Below are positions 8,362 through 15,167 of a stretch of DNA of 32,459 nucleotides, piece by piece. The stretch is taken from positions 1 to 32,459 of the forward strand of contig JAQWNI010000088.1 of NCBI GenBank assembly GCA_029268645.1, written 5' to 3'. The translations under genes and the position numbers were made by a program. Position 1 is the first letter of the stretch, and the number at the start of each line of letters is the position of its first letter. The notes beneath the pieces are model-generated. The model did not search any database and had not been told where the DNA came from. It worked only from the letters and a program-made list of their open reading frames with translations. This stretch comes from Myxococcota bacterium. Its GTDB lineage: Bacteria; Myxococcota_A; UBA9160; UBA4427.

Positions 8362-9186
8362 TCAGGGTTTTTGCCGCACTGTGGCGAGTGCAGACAACCC
8401 GAGGCCGATCATGAGCAACGTTGAGGGCTCGGGCACCGAAGTCACCGTCACGTCAAACAATCCGCCCGGGAGCCCTGGTTGGGTGCCACCGACGAAGATT
8501 GTGTAGTGGCCCCCGCTCACCCCGCTGAGCACGACTTCGGCGGTTCCGCTGCTCGCGCTCCCCGAAAACCCCGAAACGTAGATATTCGAGAGTCGGGCAT
8601 CGTGGGCCCCGGTCAAAATTGTCTCCCCCCAACCTGTGGGGGCGCTGACTGAAGGCCCGGAGATCGAGTATCCCAAGGTCTCCAACATGTTTCCCCCCTG
8701 GCCATTTTGCATCCAGAGGGTGCCGCTGTTTCCAAGCGGGCCATAGGCGTTGAACGAATGGGGCGTGCCATTTCCGGTGGAGGAGGTTTCTCCCGCATAG
8801 CCGGTGGTGCCGCCGTCGAAGAGATTCGCTCCACTGGTCCAGACGCTCAGGCCCGGGGCAAATTGAGAGGGGTCATCGGCGGTGACCCGAATTGTGACCT
8901 GCGGGCTGGCACCGAGTTGGATATTCCACCAATCGCCGGCGTGGGCCCAGGCCGAACCGTTCAAAGAGGGGTTTCCAGCCATCGTGGCGCCGCCGCCGCT
9001 CTCCGACGCGTTGGCACTTTCTCCCGGGTTAACCGTGACCGTGCCACCGCTCCAGCTTTTGGGGGCGATCGCGCCCGCTGCGAAAACAGAGGACGAAACC
9101 CCGAATCCGCTCAGGATCCAGAGGGCCAACAAAAGGGTCTTGCTCAAGGGGCCACCGCGAAAGCGAATGGACAGGGTCTGGGACAT
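8362..9186 (-). CDS. PEP-CTERM sorting domain protein of unknown function
   Basis: A 274-residue secreted protein. A signal peptide (about 1-36) ends near SSVFAAGA. The middle is rich in Gly, Ser, Thr and Asn with few charges, looks beta-rich, and has no domain I recognise. The tail [18 protein letters not shown] followed by a basic end is a textbook PEP-CTERM signal beginning at about residue 251, which targets the protein to exosortase for cell-surface or exopolysaccharide-associated anchoring. A GGAG sits 7 bases before the ATG. It is the first gene of the minus-strand run that continues with the PEP-CTERM diheme protein and the RegBA pair, so the two surface proteins may work together. 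Function is unknown. Confidence 0.85.
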   Translation of the reverse strand: MSQTLSIRFRGGPLSKTLLLALWILSGFGVSSSVFAAGAIAPKSWSGGTVTVNPGESANASESGGGATMAGNPSLNGSAWAHAGDWWNIQLGASPQVTIRVTADDPSQFAPGLSVWTSGANLFDGGTTGYAGETSSTGNGTPHSFNAYGPLGNSGTLWMQNGQGGNMLETLGYSISGPSVSAPTGWGETILTGAHDARLSNIYVSGFSGSASSGTAEVVLSGVSGGHYTIFVGGTQPGLPGGLFDVTVTSVPEPSTLLMIGLGLSALATVRQKP

Positions 9187-9496
9187 GACGGCTCCGAATT
9201 GATTGGGTGGTCCGGAATGAAAACATTACGCATTTTCAGACCTTTCCACGGATCAGAAATAAGAATCAGATTGCCAGAATGCGTGGCCGCTCCAATGCGG
9301 TGCATTGTCGCAGGGCGAGAAACTGGGAAGATTCGGGCCCTCCGTTCCGATGGACGCGAGCGGGCTCGACGCTCCCGGCGGGGAAGTGCGACAACTCGCC
9401 GCAGTCCAAGCCGTCTTCCTCTTTTACACTGAGGGCGGGTCCACAGTCCGAGCCTCCCGGATTCAATTGGGTCGCCGCGCGGAACCAGGGAGAGTC
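9187..9496. other. Divergent intergenic region
   Basis: About 310 bases separate the divergent PEP-CTERM gene (minus) and the secreted-protein pair (plus), so it should hold both promoters. The part next to the minus-strand gene (about 9215-9270) is visibly richer in A and T. I see no convincing -35/-10 pair, binding-site repeat or small gene. Confidence 0.45.
9488..9494 (+). promoter_or_regulatory. Ribosome binding site fixing the start at 9497
   Basis: GGGAGAG lies just upstream of the ATG at 9497. It supports this start over an in-frame ATG at 9305, whose extra 64 residues look non-coding. Confidence 0.6.
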
Positions 9497-10114
9497 ATGC
9501 ATCATCGAAAACTGGGCGCAGCGGAAAAGAGCCCCGCCGATCGCTCAAAGCGCCGGCGGCGAGTGGGTCGATTTCATCGCGGCGAATTGATTGTTGGACT
9601 GGTGAATCTCGTTTTTGCAAGCACTGCCGCGGCGGTGACCGGGACCGGCACACTCCCAAGCGATGCGTCCGTGGCCGAGTTGATCCAGGTCGAATGTTTT
9701 GACGACGGTTCCGGGAGCCCCGCTTCGCTCTCGGCACAGCTTGAAGATCTGGCCCCGGCCCTGGCGCCCTTCGTCAGCGTTCAAATTGTCCGGGGAAGCG
9801 CGGCGACCAATGGGACCGATCCGGTGGACGGGGACGGCGTCGCGAGCCCTCAGGTTTTTGTCGACGGCGGGCCGGGGGATTACGACGTCTTTGTGGATAA
9901 AAGCGGCCCCGGTGAGGAAGACTGGCGCCTGACCCTCTCTTGCTGGACGGGCGCCGGTGGAACGGGGGTCGAAACGGGCACGCTGGTGGAGGGCTGGGTG
10001 GATCCCGTGCCTCTCACGGGTCCGTGGACGGGATGGGTGCTCGGTTCAGGGTTGATGGCGCTCGGAGCTGGGCTGCTGGATCGGCGGCGTTGGAAAAGAG
10101 GAGAGAGGCGATGA
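9497..10114 (+). CDS. Secreted CFDDGSGSP-type protein with C-terminal membrane anchor
   Basis: A 205-residue protein that I do not recognise by name. A basic N-terminus leads into a hydrophobic signal segment ending near AAAVTG. The globular part carries ECFDDGSGSPASLSAQLED and, later, GGPGDYDVFVDKSG and LSCWTGAGGTG. It has one conserved Cys near each end of the domain, which may form a disulfide in the periplasm. The C-terminus has PVPLTGPWTG, a Gly/Leu-rich helix, then DRRRWKRGERR. This motif-helix-basic arrangement resembles bacterial C-terminal sorting or anchoring signals, but the motif is not PEP. Its stop overlaps the next gene by ATGA, and that gene encodes a clear paralog, so the two are made together. 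Confidence 0.75.
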   Translation: MHHRKLGAAEKSPADRSKRRRRVGRFHRGELIVGLVNLVFASTAAAVTGTGTLPSDASVAELIQVECFDDGSGSPASLSAQLEDLAPALAPFVSVQIVRGSAATNGTDPVDGDGVASPQVFVDGGPGDYDVFVDKSGPGEEDWRLTLSCWTGAGGTGVETGTLVEGWVDPVPLTGPWTGWVLGSGLMALGAGLLDRRRWKRGERR

Positions 10115-10587
10115 GTTCTTCGGCTCCCACACGCCTGCTGTCACTGGGTCGGGCAGGCTGGTTCGGATTGGTTTTCCTTTTGTCGGCTGGCGCCGGGGGC
10201 TTGGCGGCAGCCCACACTCAGAACGGAACGCTCGGCTCGGTGGCCTCGGCCACCGACCACTACGAAGTGACGTGTTACGACGACGGGAGCGGCTCTCCGC
10301 AGTCGCTTTCTGTCGAGATACGGGACAGTTCGCCCGGAGCACTGCCCCAGGTGAGCGCCCACGTACAACGCAATGAGACCGTGGCCAGCACGAGTGATGA
10401 CACTGCAGCCAATGGCAGCCCTGGGCCTGAGATCCACATAAATGAGGGCCCGGGTGTCTACCGCGTGTTGGTGACGAAGACGGGCAGTGGCACCAAGTTT
10501 TATTCTGTGAGCTTTCACTGCAACGTCGGCCTAAACGGAACGGGCGCCCACGCAGGCTCGGTGATCTCGGTTTTGCAGTCGCAATAA
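10111..10587 (+). CDS. Secreted CYDDGSGSP-type protein, paralog of the upstream gene
   Basis: A 158-residue exported protein with a signal peptide ending around GGLAAAHT. The mature domain reads TCYDDGSGSPQSLSVEIRD and later EGPGVYRVLVTKTGSG and FHCNVGLNGTG, aligning block for block with the preceding protein and keeping the same two Cys. Unlike its neighbour it has no C-terminal hydrophobic anchor and ends at VLQSQ, so it is probably free in the periplasm or released. The start ATG at 10111 overlaps the upstream stop (ATGA) and follows a GAGGAGAGAGG Shine-Dalgarno region. An in-frame ATG at 9940 lies inside the previous gene and is rejected. The role is unknown; the pair sits between a heme-peroxidase cluster and a flavin-transferase operon, which suggests an envelope redox role. 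Confidence 0.78.
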   Translation: MSSSAPTRLLSLGRAGWFGLVFLLSAGAGGLAAAHTQNGTLGSVASATDHYEVTCYDDGSGSPQSLSVEIRDSSPGALPQVSAHVQRNETVASTSDDTAANGSPGPEIHINEGPGVYRVLVTKTGSGTKFYSVSFHCNVGLNGTGAHAGSVISVLQSQ

Positions 10588-10606
10588 GGCGGCTCGACCT
10601 CCTCGG

Positions 10607-11506
10607 TCAAGTTGCCTGAAGGCTTCCGCCGGTTTGGCCGTGGACGTCGACATAGAAGTGAGGAAGCCCCATCTCTTCAAGCCAACTCGGTCCGCTGGTT
10701 TCGCGGAGGAGTGCGATTGTTGCGGTGCTGCCCGCCACCAAACAGAAATCGGCGGCGACACTAACCGACGCCAGATGAGCCACGGGCCAGCCCGTCCGGG
10801 GCGAGAGAACGTGTCCGTAGCGAACCCCGTTGATCGTGATGCAGCGCTCGTAGTCGCCGCTGCTCGCCAGGGCGCCCGATCGCATCGGTAGCGTGCCCGC
10901 AAGCTGTTTGGGATTCTTCGGATCTCGGATCCCGATTCGCCACGCCTCGCCATTGGCCCGCGGTCCGATGACGCGGATGTCGCCGCCTAAATTCACCATG
11001 CCGTGGACCAGTCCCGCTTCGACGCAGAGGGCGGCCACGCGGTCCGCCGCGTACTCCTTCACGACTCCCCCAAGGTCGAGTTCGAGCCCTGCTTGATCGA
11101 AATGCAGATGGGGGCGTGCCCAACGCAATTTCCGCCAGCCGACTCTGTCGAGCAGGGCGGCAATCGACTTGGCTTCGGGAAGCCGGTTACTGTCGAACTT
11201 CCAGGCCCGGCGCAGAATGCCCGAGGTCAGATCAAACAAACCTTCGCTCTGCACGAAGCAAGCTTCCGCGTAGTCAAGTAGGGAAGCGGTTTCGTCGTCG
11301 ACCTCGTAGGTCCCCCCCCGTTCAGCGATGCGATTGATTTTGGAGAGTAGGCTTGAGGCTCGGTAGCGCGAATACCGGGCCTCAAGTCTTTCGACCTCTC
11401 GCAAGGTGATTTCGATCCCTCGACGTGCCTGCTCAGGGGAGATCCCGTCGAGCTGCAGCTCGCAGGGGGAACCCATCGCTTTAAATCCGTGTCGTAAGGT
11501 CTTCAT
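10607..11506 (-). CDS. apbE: FAD:protein FMN transferase (ApbE family)
   Basis: A 299-residue enzyme that uses FAD and Mg2+ to attach FMN through a phosphoester bond to Thr or Ser of target proteins outside the cytoplasm. Family motifs appear in order: GSPCELQL near the N-terminus, SRYRASSLLSKIN, FDLTSGILRRAW, LDLGGVVKEYAADRV, MVNLGGDIRVIG, ALASSGDYER, GHVLSPRTGWPV and AGSTATIALL. The last motif has AGS where many ApbE proteins have the metal-binding ADA, a variant worth noting. No clear signal peptide or lipobox is visible, so export may use an atypical N-terminus or a missed start. I chose the ATG at 11506; the frame stays open to 11683 inside the upstream gene. It lies 17 bases after the DUF3570-fusion gene and is the last gene of the operon. 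Confidence 0.92.
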   Translation of the reverse strand: MKTLRHGFKAMGSPCELQLDGISPEQARRGIEITLREVERLEARYSRYRASSLLSKINRIAERGGTYEVDDETASLLDYAEACFVQSEGLFDLTSGILRRAWKFDSNRLPEAKSIAALLDRVGWRKLRWARPHLHFDQAGLELDLGGVVKEYAADRVAALCVEAGLVHGMVNLGGDIRVIGPRANGEAWRIGIRDPKNPKQLAGTLPMRSGALASSGDYERCITINGVRYGHVLSPRTGWPVAHLASVSVAADFCLVAGSTATIALLRETSGPSWLEEMGLPHFYVDVHGQTGGSLQAT

Positions 11507-11523
11507 GCCTTGGCCGAGGTTCG

Positions 11524-14103
11524 TTAAAAGGTCAACTGGGTCGTCACAAAGAGGCTCCCGGTTCGCTCGAGTTGGAAACCATTGAAGTCGCTGGCCAGAG
11601 GCTGGAGCCATTCGATGGCGAAGGACTGACCGCGAAACAAGCCCGTCGGTACCGTGGCTCGGAGTCCGATCCCAAGATCCCAAAAGTGTCCACCGTAATT
11701 TTCGGGAAAGTCGGGTGGAGTGGTGGTGGAGTGGGGGCCGTTGTATTCGCCTTCAATGGCCCCTTGATAGGAGTAAACGCCCCGTAAGGTGCCGGTCAAC
11801 CAAGGGAGGACAGCGAATCCCCCCCAGCCCTGTGCCCGCGCCACGTTTCCGAGTCGATAGCCCGAAGCATTTCGATCCTGCATGCGAATCACGCCGCCGA
11901 TTTGAGCGCCCCAAGAAAATCGTTTCCAGGCACCAAGATAGGTGAGGCTTGGTAATGCATCCCAGGTGCCACTGCCGAGCTGCATGCCGTAGTGAATGTA
12001 ACCGAGGTCTTCTTGATGGCTGCGTCGGAATTTCTCCGAGACCGATCCGGTGGGTGCACTGAAGCCAACCCCCAGATGGACGTGTTGCTGGCCGTATTCA
12101 AGGAGTCTCACCAAGGCGAAGAAAGGCAGGTCTCCCCAGCCTCCGGTCGCATGCCGAAGGTGCTGAGCATGGACGTCGGGGATGCCCCCTTCGAGGGGCC
12201 GGAGGCTCATTTCCGTATCGACGTAGCTGGGCATGACCATCAAGGTCAGCCAGTCCGTGGCGGCCACCATCAGCTCAAACATGTGTCGATTCATCGTCAT
12301 CGAGCTCGGTGCTGTGCTGCAGCCTGCCGGCGGACAGGCGGAGTTGACGAGCGTGGTGTCCGAAGCCACCCGATTTCCTTCGACCATCGACCCTCCGGAG
12401 AACATCGTGGCGAAGCGATACCCGAGCATGAAGTCCCCAGGCTGGTCGAGCATGTGGGCCGCCATAACCCCCGCTGGTGCGAAGCCACCGATGTGGTGGG
12501 CGTGGGCTCCGTGCTGACCGGATTGGCTCAACGACAGCGCGGCGAGATCGATCACGATCGCCCCACTCGCCGTCCAACCATCGAAGTCAGTAAAAGCACC
12601 CTCGCCCCCTCCACCGAGTTTGAAATCCCCTGCGTGGGCGAAGTAGTCGAAGCCGGCCTCAAGAGTGATTCCTTTGCCGAGGGAGCGTGAGAGACTGACT
12701 CCGCCCCCAAGGCTTCCAAAGGCCGAAAGTCGTGGGTCGCTGCTGTAGGAGCTGGGGAGTAGGTTGGGGTTCCAGGGAGTGATCACGACTTCTCCCCCCA
12801 CGACCGAGACCGTCCGAAAGGCCTGGTCAGAGATGAGGTAGTTGACATAGAAATCAGCAGCCGATTGCGAGTAGTAACGAAAGCGAGGCTGCAGCAGAAA
12901 GCCCAATCCGATGGGCTGACCCACTTGCAGGTCGAAGGTGTGAGCATTGATTCCCCAGTCGTCATGCCCATAGGAGTAACCGAGCCGAACCGCGGTGTCC
13001 GTCAAGTCGAGATGGCGCGTGACGCTGGCGCCGATCGCCAGTTCGTTGCGTTGATCGGGGCGTCGTTCGAGCAAGGCATGAACATTGCCGTAATAGCCTC
13101 CCGGTGGAGCGAGGCCCTGTTGGGCCGGGTCGAGGAAGGCGACTTCGACGACTCGGTAGGGGTTGGCTAGGTATCCGGTGGCGTAGCGGTAGGCGATAGA
13201 AGCCTCAAGGCTCGTGCTGCGGTCAAGGAGATGACTCAAACCGAGACTGACTTGAACGTCGTCGCGGTTCCCCCGCAGCGTACGATTCCCTGATGGATCG
13301 ACATAGATCAGACTCGCATAGCTGCTGGCGTCGATGTAGGGCGAGGCATCGTGATCGAAGATCGCGTGGGTCTCGCTATGCGCGTAGCCGAGATCGAGAG
13401 AGAGTGTCGTGCTTTGTGCGTTGAAATCGAGACTGCTGCCGAGATCGAGAAAAAGAGAGGTGTAGTCGGGCTCCCAGGAGGCCCCGCCGCCCAGACGGAC
13501 GGCACCTGACTCAAGGTCTTGTCCGATTGAGAGGTCGATTTCTCGGCGTGTTTCAGGGGAGGCCGAAGCAATGGTGTGCACGAGGCGGTTGTCGGTTCCG
13601 CCGGTCAGATTTCCAAATCCATCGGTTGCCAGAACTGAAAAGTCGGAATCGAAGTAGAGGCTGCCTTCGAGATAGGGGGTGGCCCCTGAGACGCCATCCG
13701 GCTCGGTTGGTCGATTTCCGCGCAACTCCCACGGTGCTGTGGCGATGGGGGTCGCCCCGGACCAAGTGTCTTGAAGGAAAGCGAGATCGAAGCGCAGGGT
13801 GTCCGAGAATGTGGCTCCTCCCGAGACTTCGAATGTATCGACAGCAATCGGCTCGAAGGCGCTGAAAATCCCATCCAGATTACGAGCACCTTCTTGATAG
13901 TGTCCGATCTGAAGCGCGCTGCCTCCCTGAAGAGATGAAGCCTGCACGACTGAACTGGCGAGGAGTGGCAAAGCGAGGGCAGCCTGGGTCAGGGCCCGCA
14001 GGCCACCGTGAGAACCTCGGCTTCGGGGAGAGAGCGCTTCGAGGGCGAGGGTGTGAGAGGTGGGGTCGGATGAACGACGCCGGAAAAAGCTAGTAACAGC
14101 CAC
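11524..14103 (-). CDS. DUF3570-type outer-membrane protein fused to a second barrel-like domain
   Basis: An 859-residue exported protein with a GTG start that overlaps the DUF4266 gene by 14 bases. A signal region ends near residue 55. Residues about 60-525 look like a DUF3570 barrel: GGSALQIGHYQEG, then IAVDTFEVSGGATFSDTL, then many alternating strands. Residues about 530-859 resemble the His/Met-rich family with GVMAAHML, a MLGYRFATMF block and a C-terminal TTQLTF, whose final Phe suits outer-membrane insertion. Two SGAT tetrapeptides, at 115-118 (WSGATP) and 136-142 (DGVSGATP), match the Thr-flavinylation consensus used by ApbE, whose gene follows. I infer that this protein may carry covalent FMN. 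The domain fusion and SGAT motifs are seen in the sequence; the FMN link is a prediction. Confidence 0.82.
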   Translation of the reverse strand: MAVTSFFRRRSSDPTSHTLALEALSPRSRGSHGGLRALTQAALALPLLASSVVQASSLQGGSALQIGHYQEGARNLDGIFSAFEPIAVDTFEVSGGATFSDTLRFDLAFLQDTWSGATPIATAPWELRGNRPTEPDGVSGATPYLEGSLYFDSDFSVLATDGFGNLTGGTDNRLVHTIASASPETRREIDLSIGQDLESGAVRLGGGASWEPDYTSLFLDLGSSLDFNAQSTTLSLDLGYAHSETHAIFDHDASPYIDASSYASLIYVDPSGNRTLRGNRDDVQVSLGLSHLLDRSTSLEASIAYRYATGYLANPYRVVEVAFLDPAQQGLAPPGGYYGNVHALLERRPDQRNELAIGASVTRHLDLTDTAVRLGYSYGHDDWGINAHTFDLQVGQPIGLGFLLQPRFRYYSQSAADFYVNYLISDQAFRTVSVVGGEVVITPWNPNLLPSSYSSDPRLSAFGSLGGGVSLSRSLGKGITLEAGFDYFAHAGDFKLGGGGEGAFTDFDGWTASGAIVIDLAALSLSQSGQHGAHAHHIGGFAPAGVMAAHMLDQPGDFMLGYRFATMFSGGSMVEGNRVASDTTLVNSACPPAGCSTAPSSMTMNRHMFELMVAATDWLTLMVMPSYVDTEMSLRPLEGGIPDVHAQHLRHATGGWGDLPFFALVRLLEYGQQHVHLGVGFSAPTGSVSEKFRRSHQEDLGYIHYGMQLGSGTWDALPSLTYLGAWKRFSWGAQIGGVIRMQDRNASGYRLGNVARAQGWGGFAVLPWLTGTLRGVYSYQGAIEGEYNGPHSTTTPPDFPENYGGHFWDLGIGLRATVPTGLFRGQSFAIEWLQPLASDFNGFQLERTGSLFVTTQLTF

Positions 14104-14323
14104 AGCCTCCTCCGCCGCTCCGCTCTCTCGGCGTTGAGCCCTCTCGACTCCGGTTCACGTGGGTGCGCAGGCGAGTGCTGGGCTCTTCGGCGCTCTCGCT
14201 CATTTGCGGTTTGGCGAACACTTCGCGTTGCCAGGGCTTCGGACTCGCGCACCCACCGGCTGAACCGATGACCCAGAGCGTGACGAGGGCCAGGAAAATT
14301 CTAGCTGGACAGCAAGGCATCAT
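14090..14323 (-). CDS. DUF4266 small lipoprotein-like protein with GGGGCGC tail
   Basis: A 77-residue protein. A hydrophobic N-terminus leads to GSAGGCASPKPWQRE, where C25 is the probable lipidated Cys (the lipobox is imperfect, A-G-G before Cys). The text PWQREVFAKPQMS, THVNRSREG and the very end SGGGGCGCY are the marks of the DUF4266 family, which has no established function. The two Cys of the tail could bind metal, form a disulfide or receive electrons. The start overlaps the thioredoxin stop by ATGA and the stop lies inside the start of the DUF3570-fusion gene, so production is coupled in this four-gene operon. The thioredoxin neighbour makes a redox role for the Cys tail plausible. Confidence 0.85.
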   Translation of the reverse strand: MMPCCPARIFLALVTLWVIGSAGGCASPKPWQREVFAKPQMSESAEEPSTRLRTHVNRSREGSTPRERSGGGGCGCY

Positions 14324-14919
14324 GGCTGATGAGAATCCGTTTTCTGAGTTTCCGCCAACAGGGCCTCGACCTCGGCCCGAATCTGCTGCTGAACAGCGGG
14401 TCGAAAACCTCGATGGATGAAACGCACAACTCCGTTGTGATCAATCAGAAAGCTGGACGGCATTCCGGGTAGATCAAAGGCCGCCGGGCATTCTCCCGTC
14501 GGGTCGACGGCCACCGTAAAGTCGACAGGATGCCGAGACAGGAAATCGATCGCATCCGGGCGATTTTCATCGACGTTGATCGCCACCACTTGGAAGCCGT
14601 GTTCTTCCAAACTGTGTTCAAGGGTGTCGAGGAAAGGAAAGGCGTGGGCACAGGGGGCACACCAAGACGCCCAAAAATCAACCAGGGTGACCGGCCCCCA
14701 GGCCATCTTTTCGGAGTGAAAACGAGACCCGTCTCGCAATAATTCGAGAGAACAGGCTGGGGCCGGCTCGCCAACTTGGACAGCGAGGCTCGGTGAGGCC
14801 GATCCGACCAGGCAGGCGAGGGCAAGCCCCCGGGCGACTCGCCGTGCAGTGGATCCAACGCCCCTCCTCCTCTTGGACGAGGCGATCGTGGGTTTCAGGG
14901 ACTGGATGCAGCGGCTCAA
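14320..14919 (-). CDS. TlpA-like periplasmic thioredoxin
   Basis: A 199-residue exported thiol-disulfide protein. After a basic N-terminus and a hydrophobic segment (about 29-46, ending SLAVQ) comes a thioredoxin fold with the active site WCAPC (C87, C90) in DFWASWCAPC, and the cis-Pro at about 153 in GMPSSF. The central insertion with VVAINVDENR is typical of the TlpA/ResA/AhpC-TSA group. Such proteins reduce or isomerise disulfides in the periplasm, often for cytochrome or metalloprotein assembly. It is the first gene of the operon leading to DUF4266, DUF3570-fusion and ApbE, and overlaps the second gene by ATGA. The likely partner is the Cys-tailed DUF4266 product, but that is inference. 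Confidence 0.9.
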   Translation of the reverse strand: MSRCIQSLKPTIASSKRRRGVGSTARRVARGLALACLVGSASPSLAVQVGEPAPACSLELLRDGSRFHSEKMAWGPVTLVDFWASWCAPCAHAFPFLDTLEHSLEEHGFQVVAINVDENRPDAIDFLSRHPVDFTVAVDPTGECPAAFDLPGMPSSFLIDHNGVVRFIHRGFRPAVQQQIRAEVEALLAETQKTDSHQP

Positions 14920-15153
14920 AATGGAGTTCTCCCGTACAGCACATTCTGGGATGCAGGCATCAAGAGGCCGATGATAGGGATCGGATGACGCTCTTAGGCC
15001 CGTGCCCGGGTCCTGCGTCGAATTGCCGCACCTCCAGACCGCCGCGCCCGTCAGGGCGTGTCCCTTTCCTCGCCCGGCGGGGGGGCCTGCGGGGGCTTGG
15101 GCGCCCGCTGGGGGATTGGTTAGCTTTCGCCTCCCGAATTCATATCCACAGCC

Positions 15154-15159
15154 AAGGAG
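15154..15159 (+). promoter_or_regulatory. Ribosome binding site fixing the thiolase start
   Basis: AAGGAG lies 8 bases before the ATG at 15168. It supports this start over an in-frame ATG at 14793, which would add 125 unrelated residues overlapping the divergent thioredoxin gene. Confidence 0.75.
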
Positions 15160-15167
15160 CCTTCATC

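Noticed and set aside
11992-12690. Plus-strand frame of 232 codons
   Set aside because: Antisense to the DUF3570-fusion gene, with no domain-like sequence or ribosome site.
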